Shown: piece by piece, positions 8,242 to 17,417 of the stretch
How the letters are laid out: every line of letters starts with the position of its first letter
Numbering within the stretch: position 1 is the stretch's first letter
Source: Fragilaria crotonensis
Taxonomy: Eukaryota > Bacillariophyta > Fragilariophyceae > Fragilariales > Fragilariaceae
DNA: 18,000 nucleotides
Direction of reading: 5' to 3'
NCBI GenBank assembly: GCA_022925895.1
Contig: JAKSYS010000849.1
Span: 1 to 18,000 of the forward strand
Notes under the pieces: generated by a model
What the model was told of the DNA's origin: nothing
What the model saw: the letters and a program-made list of their open reading frames with translations, nothing else
The model's database searches: none
Made by a program: the position numbers and the translations under genes

Positions 8242-9267
8242 ATGAAGGCTGCGATCCGATTAGGCTCTCTCTTCTGGCGACCTGACTTTGGATTCTCCGA
8301 TGACTTTCCCAAGCCCAATCTAACTGAACCCAATCACGTTCTACTAAAAGTTCTGGCGGCAGCCATTAATCCTGTCGATTACAAATTGCCGCGACCGATC
8401 GGAGGTAAAGTCTATGGGATTGATGTCTGTGGACAAGTGATGGAAGTGGGGAGTGGCGTGACAAATTGGAACGTTGGCGACGTCGTATTCGGACGGAGCT
8501 ACAGCGGCAGCATGGCCGAGTACTGTTTGGCCAGCGCCAATGAAATTGCCCGTGTGCCGGAGGATTATTTGACACCAGTCCAAGCGGCAGCCCTTCCTGT
8601 GGCATATCTGACTGCTGTGACGGGATGGAATCGTGTAGGACTTGTCCATATCTTGGAGAACTCATCAGCGCCATCAGCAACTGCTTCTACGATACCCGAG
8701 TGTATGGTCATTCTGGGTGCCAGCGGTGGGTGCGGGTTGGCAGCATCGCAGTTAGCTCGAGGATTGGGAGTGAAGCGCATCGTGGGGGTCTGCTCGGCCA
8801 AGAATGCCTCGTACGTTAAGGAGGTGGGTGGAATCACGGAAGTTCTCGATTACAACGATCAAACTGCCATGAAAGAATTCGAGGATACGAACGCTGGCAA
8901 GATTGATCACATTTATGACACCGCATCGTTCAGCGGGCACGGAGAAGATTACAATGAGTGGAGTTTGAAGCTTTTGAAGAAAGATACTGGTTCCTATGTA
9001 GCTTTGAATGGAAGCGCCAGTACGTTCCTCCGCTTTCTGGTTTTGGGTGGAACGGGCTTCAGTGACCGTCGTCAGACTTTACACCTCACTACGTTCTCCA
9101 CTCAAGGCTTGGACCTCGTTATCGAGCTCTTAAAGAAGTCTACACTCAAGCCAGATGTCCACGTCATGGAGTTTTCAAAGGAGGGATGCCAATCTGGACT
9201 GGAAAAGCTCCGGAGTCGTCGCACTAAGGGAAAGATTGTGTTTGATGTTGTCGCGAGCCATGATTAA
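8242..9267 (+). CDS. Zinc-independent MDR-family NADPH quinone oxidoreductase-like protein
   Basis: The ORF encodes 341 residues, the normal length for a medium-chain dehydrogenase/reductase. An N-terminal GroES-like domain (HVLLKVLAAAINPVDYKL, residues 33-50, and GIDVCGQVMEVGSGVTNW) is followed by a Rossmann domain. The nucleotide-binding loop is GASGGCG at about residues 159-165, the glycine-rich form usual for NADPH users. The Cys/His ligands of the catalytic zinc are absent and the structural-zinc four-cysteine loop is missing. This places it with the quinone oxidoreductase, enoyl reductase and RTN4IP1-like branch, not with the alcohol dehydrogenases. The substrate is unknown. A Ser/Ala-rich insert (ENSSAPSATAST, about residues 141-152) lies just before the Rossmann core. 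No signal peptide or clear transit peptide is seen, so it is probably cytosolic. The start GAACAATGAAG fits the local consensus. It is convergent with the VOC gene, 122 bp away. Confidence 0.87.
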   Translation: MKAAIRLGSLFWRPDFGFSDDFPKPNLTEPNHVLLKVLAAAINPVDYKLPRPIGGKVYGIDVCGQVMEVGSGVTNWNVGDVVFGRSYSGSMAEYCLASANEIARVPEDYLTPVQAAALPVAYLTAVTGWNRVGLVHILENSSAPSATASTIPECMVILGASGGCGLAASQLARGLGVKRIVGVCSAKNASYVKEVGGITEVLDYNDQTAMKEFEDTNAGKIDHIYDTASFSGHGEDYNEWSLKLLKKDTGSYVALNGSASTFLRFLVLGGTGFSDRRQTLHLTTFSTQGLDLVIELLKKSTLKPDVHVMEFSKEGCQSGLEKLRSRRTKGKIVFDVVASHD

Positions 9268-9389
9268 TGATCTATAGTGTAACAACTGAATAAATGACAG
9301 TATTAAGGTGTATCCATTGCTGCAATGCGTAGCGCTCGCATGCAACCAATTGTGGCACTAATATATCTTGAATACGGAACGCCGAGCCT
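9268..9389. terminator. Convergent 3' spacer with a polyadenylation-like signal
   Basis: The reductase gene and the minus-strand VOC gene end 122 bp apart. AATAAA occurs on the plus strand at 9289-9294, 22 nt after the reductase stop codon. It could be its polyadenylation signal, although protist signals are loosely conserved. Confidence 0.4.
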
Positions 9390-9749
9390 TTACTCAACCT
9401 GCCAGAATCCAGATTCAATTTCACCGAACATGACAATCGCGCAGGAACCCAATCCATCTCCGAGGCGCATGGGAGGAACCGCAACTGCGGCACCAGCCTT
9501 GACGGCAGAATCCACAGCTGCAGCAAGGTCAGATGTGAGTGTATAGGGCCTCACCACTGCCCGTTCCTGGTCGTGCAGAGGATGCCTCACGCCCACCTTC
9601 GCACCACAGTTGCTACTTCCCAACGGGGCCGTTCGAGCATTGCCGAGATTTGGATCGGGATCTCCAAAGGTAACACCATGAACTCTTGAGTACGTGGAAC
9701 ACACGGCATCCACCTCGTTGGTAACGATTTCCAAGTATTGGAGATTCAT
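9390..9749 (-). CDS. Small glyoxalase/VOC-fold protein
   Basis: A single-exon minus-strand ORF of 119 residues runs from ATG at 9749 to TAA at 9390. The sequence MNLQYLEIVTNEVDAVC, then HGVTFGDPDPNLGNART, then AAVDSAVKAGAAVAVPPM and GFWQVE, follows the pattern of a one-module vicinal-oxygen-chelate protein (beta-alpha-beta-beta-beta). Such proteins usually dimerise to complete the site. The family includes glyoxalase I, dioxygenases and resistance proteins, and members of this size are often uncharacterised. Glu7 is in the position of a typical first metal ligand. The other ligands are not obvious by eye, so enzyme activity is open. Codon use and length look like a real gene, and the frame is open without introns. 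An AT-rich, TATA-like stretch (AATTTATAC on the minus strand) lies about 75 bp upstream of the start. Confidence 0.8.
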   Translation of the reverse strand: MNLQYLEIVTNEVDAVCSTYSRVHGVTFGDPDPNLGNARTAPLGSSNCGAKVGVRHPLHDQERAVVRPYTLTSDLAAAVDSAVKAGAAVAVPPMRLGDGLGSCAIVMFGEIESGFWQVE

Positions 9750-10652
9750 TTGTCACTGATCATAGATGTCGGAGGCAGTTCTCACTCGACCGTGCAAATT
9801 GTATGACATAACTGGCGTGAGAGTATAAATTAAAAATAGTGTGTGCGAGTGTGCGAGAGAATTGGACTGTCGACTTCATCCAGTACTCGGAGGGGAGGAA
9901 CCCCGAAATAACACAGCCTGCTTGGAGTACATCGCGGTACAACGTAAGATGTATGCATACCGGTACAATCGTATGACATCCTCGAATCTTCAGTTGACCT
10001 TGACCGAAGATTTGACAAGCTCCCAATTCGAAGCAATTCCCAATTCCCACAATCATGGCGATTTCCTGTGTTTGTCTGTCTGACCATTTGCCAGGTCTGG
10101 CCTCAGCAGTATCCTGTTGTCGGAACTTAAGTCCCATGGCTCTGCCGGTGGTCGGCCGTTCAATCGTCGCTCTGATTCCGCTGGGACTGGAACACCATGA
10201 CGAATGACATCTGCAAAGATGTTGGTACTGGTCGCCAGTACAAATTTACACAATTGGAAATCAAAACAAACCTCTGAGAGGGCTCCGACTGCCGACTCTC
10301 TCTCCATCGCTTTGTTGTCAGTCATTGCATTGCCACTCGCTGCAGTCACAACGACCCAACTGTCGCTGAGTGTCTTCCTTGAAGGATTGAACTTGCGTTG
10401 CCTTGTAGCGAAAGATCTCCGCATCACAGAAACCTGATACTGGTACGTGAGACTTATGTAAGAGGAGGCGTTCGTTTTTCGGGGTTTCCACTTCTACTCA
10501 GGCCTTAGGAACCTGATGATGAGAGTGCGCTATGTCGACGTAGCAAATGTTTTGAGTTTGTGTGCCACAATGATACAGATCTCACCTATTATGCCGTGTC
10601 GGTTGAACTTCACTGAAAACAGGTCGCAGAACATCGACCTCGAGCGCCAACA
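9750..10652. other. Spacer between divergent VOC and CHD genes
   Basis: This 903-bp stretch should hold two promoters. It includes an AT-rich TATA-like run near 9823-9838, a TGCATACCGGTAC word near 9953, and one doubtful small minus-strand ORF at 10053-10424. I see no RNA gene or repeat array. Confidence 0.5.
10053..10424 (-). CDS. Possible small protein of unknown function
   Basis: A 123-residue ORF starts at ATG 10424 on the minus strand and ends in TGA at 10053. I recognise no family. The N-terminus is rich in Arg, Lys and Ser and lacks acidic residues (MRRSFATRQRKFNPSRKTLS), which would suit a mitochondrial presequence. A middle segment (ALSEVCFDFQLCKFVLATST) is fairly hydrophobic. The codon mix is plausible, but a 77-codon ORF overlaps it on the opposite strand (10204-10437) and there is no independent support. 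It could be a chance ORF in the CHD promoter region. Confidence 0.25.
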   Translation of the reverse strand: MRRSFATRQRKFNPSRKTLSDSWVVVTAASGNAMTDNKAMERESAVGALSEVCFDFQLCKFVLATSTNIFADVIRHGVPVPAESERRLNGRPPAEPWDLSSDNRILLRPDLANGQTDKHRKSP

Positions 10653-13600
10653 ATGAACAACAACCATGACACCTCCCCAACCCAGAACGGTGGGCAGAAA
10701 CTACCAGTCCCATCGCTGACGGCTACTATTCCTCGAATGCCGAAAACAAATCAACCTATTCCCAGAAAGCCTTCCTTGACTGTACCTGCATCGGCTCCGC
10801 CAACGGCCGCGTTGGAACAAGGAATGCCTACCATTCCTCGCCGGCCATCGGCTAGACCCGAGTCCGACTTACGAGCACCGGTGTCTCGCAACGCACCAAT
10901 CGCGAAAAGTGGATCTCTTCAATCCATTCCTCGCAAATCATCGTTGCCATCGGAGCGAAATACCCCAGCAATACCCAAAGTTACTTTGAAACTCAGTCGA
11001 CTTTCGCCTGCCCAACAGCAGCAGTCACGATCCTCCTTCATCCAAGTCGATTCGGAACGACCCTTTGTAATCAAGATCAAGACTCGCGGTATTCCTCTCG
11101 ATCTGGGCATTCCCGATCGACCGAAACGGAAACGTCCCACCTACCAAGAGTTGGAGGATACGGATTCCGAAGATTTCATGGATACGGAAGAGGAAGAAGA
11201 GGTCGTGGAGAAGAGGAAATCGAAACGAAAAACGAGTAAACCACCGAGTATGGTAAATATGGATGAGGATGTCGAGATCCCTTCGTCGTCTGTCGCCATT
11301 GCAACATCAACGGTGGAACCGCAACTGCAGCTCCTAGCCGATCCAGTTGTTGTCGATGCACCCCCACCTGGTGTTTTGCCCAATCTGTGGTATTCAAGAG
11401 AAGAAGTTTTACACTTGTGGGTTATTGAGAAGGTTTTAGGTTGGAGGCCTCGTCCTGTGGTGTCACTAGAATGGAGTGATCCGAATGCGGTCAAATGCTT
11501 GGATCAAGTCGAGGCGAATGCCATTTCCGCCAAGGCGCTTGCCTTGGAAGACTTGTGGCAGAGTCCAACGAAGCGTATGGAAGTTTCTCGTATCAATCCC
11601 ATGCAGTGTCCGATGGTGCTTCATCTGGCCGCCATGAAGGAAAAAGCCCGTGCACAACGGGAGTGTCGAGAGCCACGCTACCAAGTAGATTCGTCATCTG
11701 CGGAATCGAAGATGGAAGAAGTCTTTCTGGTGAAATGGAGAGGTCGATCATACATGCATACGTCGTGGGAACGAAAGAAGGATTTGGAGAAATTTGACCA
11801 GTCCAACAACACAGCCCGCGGCAAGATTCGTCGCTACATATTGGCCCAAGAAGTTGCCTATGGTAAGGACTGGAAACAAATATTGGGCAGTGGTGGAGGG
11901 CTCGTCTCCCAGGAAGAAAGTCCGGTACCAGGTGCTGAAGATGAATTGTTTCCTCCGCAATTTTTGGAAGTGGAGCGTCTGTTGGCATGTGATGAGTCAG
12001 AAATGAATATGAACATTTTCGCGAAACAACGCGCGCTGAACATGCGAGAAGAAGAGAAGGCGTTGAGGAAACTTGAAAGGAAGAGGCCGAGGGGGTTGTG
12101 CATTTACACAAGACAGGTATCTATGAAGATCTACCACAACTTTCTGATGGTGAAGACCCGTGGGACCCAGAAGACAACGTCAGGTATGTTGTGAAGTGGA
12201 AAGGGCTGCAATACTCCGAGATGACTTGGGAATATTGGATCAACATCAAGCGGGATGCTGTGACTCAAGCAGAAGACTTTTGGCTTCGCCAACAAGCACC
12301 TGATCCTGAAGAAATTCTTAAGCTGCCAGGGCACCCGCACATGCGAGATTTTCGCAAACTCGTTGAGAGTCCGGCGTTCGGCGTATCCAAAGTGCCTCGA
12401 CCAACTGCTGATCTAGGGGATGGATTCATAGTTGAAGATGACGACGAGAAGGAAGAAAGAGAATTCAAACTCCGAAGTTACCAATTGGAGGGTGTCAACT
12501 GGCTGTTGTTTAACTGGTGGAACAAACGTTCGTGTATACTGTGAGTGTTTGTACGGTAGTTTCGTACGCTTGTGATCACAATCTAACTCCTTGCCTTGCC
12601 AACTAATAAAGAGCCGATGAAATGGGTTTGGGGAAAACAATACAGAGTACCGGTTTTCTTCATCAACTTCATGCATTACCCCAGACGCGCGTTCGGGGTC
12701 CGTTTTTGATTGTCGCGCCGCTGTCGTTGATTGGCCAGTGGCAGTCGGAAAGTCAAACTTGGGCACCGGATTTGAACGTCGTGTTTTACCATGGATCTGC
12801 GGACGCCCGTGAGTTCATCGCAAAACATGAGTTTTACTACAGCGATCAATTCATTCCGAAGCAAACTGCTGCCAGGCTTAAAAAGATGCACGTCACAAAG
12901 TTTCACATCCTCATCACAACCTACGAAGTCGTTCTCAAAGATGTTGATGTCTTGAAGAAGATTCGGTGGAAAGCCCTCATTGTGGATGAGGCACACCGAC
13001 TGAAGAATCCAAAGGCTCGGTTGTTTGAGGAACTTGCCTCTGTACCTCGAGACTTCTGCATTCTGCTCACCGGCACTCCACTGCAGAACTCTACTGAAGA
13101 GCTTTGGGCTTTGCTTTATTTTTCTGATCCAATCACTTTCAAGTCCAAGGAAGACTTCATTGAAAAGTTTGGAGAACTCTCTGATGCCAAACAAGTCAGT
13201 GACCTTCACACTGTCCTCAAGCCATACCTGCTCCGCCGTGTCAAAGAAGACGTGGAGAAGAGTCTCCCCCCGAAGGAGGAGACAATTTTGGAGGTGACTC
13301 TGACTCCTATCCAAAAGAAATACTATAAGGCGATCTACGAGCGAAACACAGCTTTTCTGTTTAAGGGATCAAAGCCATCCAATGCTCCAAGCCTAATGAA
13401 TGTAATGATGGAGCTCAGAAAAGCTTGCAACCACCCTTTCTTGATTCGTGGGGCTGAGGAGCGGATTGTTGACGATGCGATTGTCTCGTTAAAAGAGAAA
13501 GCAGAGGAGTCAGGAATTGAATCCATGATCGAGCCCATGAAGATTTTTGGCGAACAACTCATCAAGTCTTCAGGGAAGTTTGTGTTGCTCGCTAAGCTCC

Positions 13601-16600
13601 TCCCCAAACTATACTCAGGAGGTCATAAGGTGTTAGTATTTAGTCAAATGGTGAAAGTTCTCGACCTCCTCGAGGAACTTTTGAAATGGAAGAAGTATCG
13701 TTACGAGCGCTTGGATGGATCAACGAACGCAACTTCTCGGGTTTCAGCCGTGGACCGATTCATCCGTAAGGCGTGCCAACGCTTTGTTATGCTCCTCAGC
13801 ACCCGCGCGGGAGGCCTGGGTCTGAACCTGACGGCTGCGGATACGGTGATCATCTTCGATTCGGACTGGAACCCTCAGAATGATTTGCAGGCCATGGCCC
13901 GAAGTCACCGCATTGGGCAGACACGTCCGGTTCGCGTGTATCGCCTCCTCACTGCCAAAACCTATGAGATGCACATGTTTCACAGCGCCAGTATGAAGTT
14001 AGGTTTGGACAGAGCGGTTCTGGCCCACCAGCGCCAGCAAGATGGAGATGACGGAGACGGAACATCCAAGAAAAAGGACAAAGAGTCTCAAGCAAAGGAA
14101 ATTGATGCTTTGCTCAAGAAAGGCGCGTATGACGTCTTTCGTGATGACGATGACAACGAAGCGCAGAAGTTTATGGAAACGGACATAGACCAGCTTTTGG
14201 AGCAAAGCGCCAAGAAAGTGACATACGGGACTGCCAACACATCGATTAGCAGTGGACTAGGAAGCTTTAGCAAGGCCAGCTTCGTCACCGATACTGGTGA
14301 TGGTGATAAGGATGTTGATCTCGACGACCCGGACTTTTGGGCAAAGGCTGTTGGGTTGGCGGCTCCTGTCGAGACGCCGGAAGAAATAGCGCAAATGATT
14401 GATGACGGTGTGAAGCGTAGCAGAAAGCAAGTGCAAGTATACGATCCATTCGCAGACATGAATGAAGCTGAACAGAAGAAGAAGGACAAGATCGCACAGA
14501 AAGCCAGGGACGAGAAGGAAGAACGCGAGCGCCAGCGGCTTGAAAGAAGGCTTAGGAAAGTTGAAGACAACGGGAATCATCCCAAGAAGAAGAAGGACCG
14601 GGATAGTGCGAGTGTGAGCAGCTCACCAACAAATGTGGATCTTTTGGAAGACGCCACTCCCAAACCGAAGAAGATCAAGAAATCTGAGCGATCCAAGGCT
14701 CAAAGGAGAGCTGAGAATGAAGACCCTATGCTAGAAAGACTGAAGCAGGCTTGGGACGTTCCACAACGAAATCGAGGAAGTAGCTCTCTCCTGAGGTTTG
14801 GATTTGGGCGCTTTTGTAAACTGAGAAGCGACTCAAACTTGACAAGCTTGCCACTGCAAGATTTAGAGGTATTCGTCCGAGCCTACTTGTTCCAAATTGC
14901 TTTACAAGTCGCAGTGTCAATAATGAAAAAACTGCGAGCAAAGGGTTCCACTTCCAAATCGATTAAAGACATTGCAGAAGGTGACCTGCGCACCGTTGTT
15001 AGCTATTGGCTCGGCAATTCTTCGGAAAAGGAGGCTTCGTGGATCTGCGAATCCGTCTGCTCGGCAGCTTCTCTATATACTGACATCGAATCATGTTCGC
15101 GTTTTCTTCGGATGCCGTTGAGCCTGGCTGATAGTGCCTATGTCTCGGCATTGCGAAAAGGGCCCGCACTTCGAGCACTGAGACGGGTGGGTATCATTGA
15201 CCGCCTGAATTCGATTATTGACGATGTGGTCAACGAAGTCATAGCATCTCTCGGACCGGAGGAAATGGGAAGGAGAGGGTGTCTCATCAGAGATTATTCC
15301 ACAATGGATACCGACTCGAAGTGTCGGCATCTCATGAGCGAAGAACTTGTCTTGGGGTTAGGAGCCCGCCTTGATGCCCGCGCAGAACAGCGGAGTGCAC
15401 CCGCAGTTTGGTGGAACCGAAGTTGTGACCTAGGCCTTATTGTCGGTTCATTTGTCCACGGGTTTGGAAACTATGAATCTATGAGAAGTGACGAAGAGCT
15501 CCCGTTCGCATCATTGATGGGTGCCCATTCCGCGCTCGACGTTGGTTGTGCCTCTGCAGGAAGATATTTTATTGCCGCAACGATGGTAGCGCGCAAGGTT
15601 TTTGACGAAGCGCTCGAGAGCTCCAAGGCCAAGGCGCAGCTCGAAGCCCACGCAGCAGTTGCTGCTGCCGTTGCGGCTACAAAGAAGGCACATGCAGAGG
15701 GTGCTTCCGACGATATTATCAAAGACGCAACCGCCGGGGTTACCGACGCAGTCAACGAACTTGATGTTGAAGCCGATGACTTGCATATGGTCACGTTGAC
15801 TCGACTGAATAGAAAAATTGGAGAGGCTCATCGCTCATGCCTTAGGCAGGAAACTGTGCCAGGTTTAGAATTGGATGTCAAGCAGGCCGATTTGCTCCCA
15901 CTGCCAGATCCTCGAGTTCTTGACTTGAGATTGCTGGAACTTGTGGAGTTAATTGAAACTCGTTCGGTGCCGAAGAGCACTAATACCCAGCCGATAAGCT
16001 CATTGATTGCTGACCAACCGGAACCTGTCGCCTCGTCACACCAAATTTTGGAATTGTCTTGTAAAAGATTCAACTTCGTCCCTGCCGAGTTCGGCCGAGA
16101 GTTCAATGGCATTGGATTGAGTGGCAACCAATGTGGATCTACCCATCGCAGTCTAGATGACGGAAGCGACTACGCAGTTGGCTCCGCGTCACCGGATCTA
16201 AACTTCATCGCAACAGGAAATGACGGACCACGATATCTACGCGCGCTTGGAGTCCCAATTAATATAACTCGATACGCTATTGTCTCTGTTGCCAACGCAG
16301 ATCGAAAGATTGTCGAGAAGATGCTCGGCAACGAGAAAGACCGCAACTTTGGCAAGAAATTGGAACAGAAAAGGGAGAGGAAGATTATTGAGGTCAAGGC
16401 CGAGAACAGTAGAAACGATGGCGTTGATAAAATGGAGGGAGCTCCTTCAAAAGAGGAATTTGAGGTATTGGAAACGATCCCTGCAGTGATACCACAAGAG
16501 TCGATTCCACCTACGATCAGAGAAAATGCTAAGTTGAGAGCCAGCATTTGTGCAGTTGCACTCCATTACGGTTGTCCTGCTGGAATGCCATTTGGAGGCA

Positions 16601-17417
16601 GCATCAGTGAATTCATAGTGCATTCTCTTCAGGAACATACCCTTATTCTCCTGCGGTCTCCTCACTTTTCACCTTCACAACGTTTACTGAGAAAGTGAAG
16701 GTCCTATCGGGGACAGTGGATTTTCCGTCAGAACGCGACGTCCATGATTACGTCCAGAACATCCTTCTTCCTCATTGTCTACGAATTTCTGTCTATGGCA
16801 ACGGCCCGACTACTCGTCACACTCGCGTTAGTAAGGGTACCTTCGAGACAGCTCAAGGTTTGAGTCTCTATCCTGAGCCGTTTGGTCCATCTCAGACTCC
16901 ACTCCCAGATCCCACTTTGGGAGCTGCAGAGCATTCTATCGAGGCCGTCCTTTCGGGATGCGCCATCCTGCGACGGGTTCGTCTACTGAGAGCAGCTCAG
17001 TATGCTGTAAGTGGGACACTATCCTGGGACCAGCTGTGCGGGATCTTCACATCCCTAATCCTCAGACAGTCAATGAGCGACCTCCCGCTGTGGTGGAATC
17101 CATGTGTTCATGATCTAGCTCTCTTGGTCAGCGTCGCTTCCGGCGGAATTTTTAATGTGTTCCAAAACCGTGAGGGGACTGTGTTCGATAAAAGGGGAGT
17201 CATCGAAGAACAAGTGAAATCTATTTCGAAGTCGTTAGCTGGAACCCGCCATGACATCGATGCATTTGTTGAAGATAACTGCGCAGATTTTCCATCCCCG
17301 TACGTGCTGGAGCGGCGCTTGGCTCTTCTTTGTTCAGAAGCAACGAAGCATCTGAACGACGAAACTTTCTACATGCACCTTCCAATGTTTGATCATGGAG
17401 GGTGGCCGAGAAACTAG
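10653..17417 (+). CDS. CHD6-9/Kismet-type chromodomain helicase (ATP-dependent chromatin remodeller)
   Basis: Exons are 10653-12540 (with a frame break near 12075-12098), 12612-16606 and 16696-17417, giving about 2,201 residues if one base is missing at the break. The N-terminal 110 residues are Pro/Ser/Arg-rich with repeated IPR[KR] motifs, followed by basic clusters (DRPKRKRPT, KRKSKRKTSK). Chromodomain 1 ends in VFLVKWRGRSYMHTSWE and chromodomain 2 in VRYVVKWKGLQYSEMTWE; both carry long inserts. The Snf2 ATPase follows: ADEMGLGKT (motif I), VDEAHRLKN (II), LLTGTPLQN (III), STRAGGLGLNL (V) and QAMARSHRIGQ (VI). After the motor comes the subfamily III signature: EIDALLKKGAYDVF, DIDQLLEQSAKK, SFSKASFV and LDDPDFWAKAVG. 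The C-terminal half has two W-W/D motifs (VWWNRSCDLGLIVGSFVHG and LWWNPCVHDLALLVSVASGG) typical of CHD C-termini. Such proteins slide nucleosomes in the nucleus, and the chromodomains bind histone tails or DNA. The start is CAACAATGAAC. Confidence 0.88.
12075..12098 (+). other. Apparent one-base frameshift inside the CHD gene
   Basis: The frame that starts at 10653 reads sensible protein up to ...REEEKALRKLE (about 12078), then decays to RGLCIYTRQVSMK and stops at 12194. The correct frame for chromodomain 2 opens only after TGA 12074-12076 and reads KEEAEGVVHLHKTGIYEDL. One extra base, for example in the AAA run at 12076-12078 or the G run at 12091-12095, would join them seamlessly. It could be an assembly error, a true mutation or a hidden splice. 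Confidence 0.7.
12541..12611 (+). other. Intron in the CHD gene before ATPase motif I
   Basis: The donor is ATACT|GTGAGT and the acceptor CTAATAAAG|AGCC, 71 nt, with a branch-like TCTAACTCC at about 12582. Splicing CT to A forms Leu and gives RSCIL-ADEMGLGKT, the expected Walker A context, so both ends are secure. Confidence 0.93.
16607..16695 (+). other. Second intron of the CHD gene
   Basis: The donor is GCATCA|GTGAATTC and the acceptor ACTGAGAAAG|TGAAGG, 89 nt, phase 1. The 3' half is strongly pyrimidine-rich (CTCACTTTTCACCTTCACAA), and the AAAG acceptor resembles that of the first CHD intron. It joins FGGSI to MKVLSGTVDFPSERD and bypasses the TGA at 16696. A shorter alternative (16571-16632) is also in phase but has a weak donor and no pyrimidine tract. 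Confidence 0.7.

Noticed and set aside
8070-8333. Small ORFs on both strands around the reductase start
   Set aside because: They overlap the promoter, the tandem repeat and the true start of the reductase, and show no protein features.
10204-10437. Plus-strand ORF of 77 codons in the CHD upstream region
   Set aside because: It overlaps the minus-strand candidate, has no recognisable features and lies in a promoter region.
11989-12116. GT-AG intron as the explanation for the CHD frame switch
   Set aside because: It is in phase, but the 3' end is purine-rich without a pyrimidine tract, and it would remove the coding-like segment DESEMNMNIFAKQRALNMRE. It is kept as the alternative, not the preferred reading.
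14088-14570. Minus-strand ORF of 160 codons inside the CHD gene
   Set aside because: Its Ser/Leu/Phe composition mirrors the charged plus-strand sequence, and the plus strand carries the CHD signature here.
16695-17417. Separate downstream gene starting at GTG 16695
   Set aside because: The protein contains the CHD C-terminal motif LWWNPCVHDLALLV, and a phase-compatible intron joins it to the main CHD frame. A eukaryotic gene starting at GTG is unlikely.
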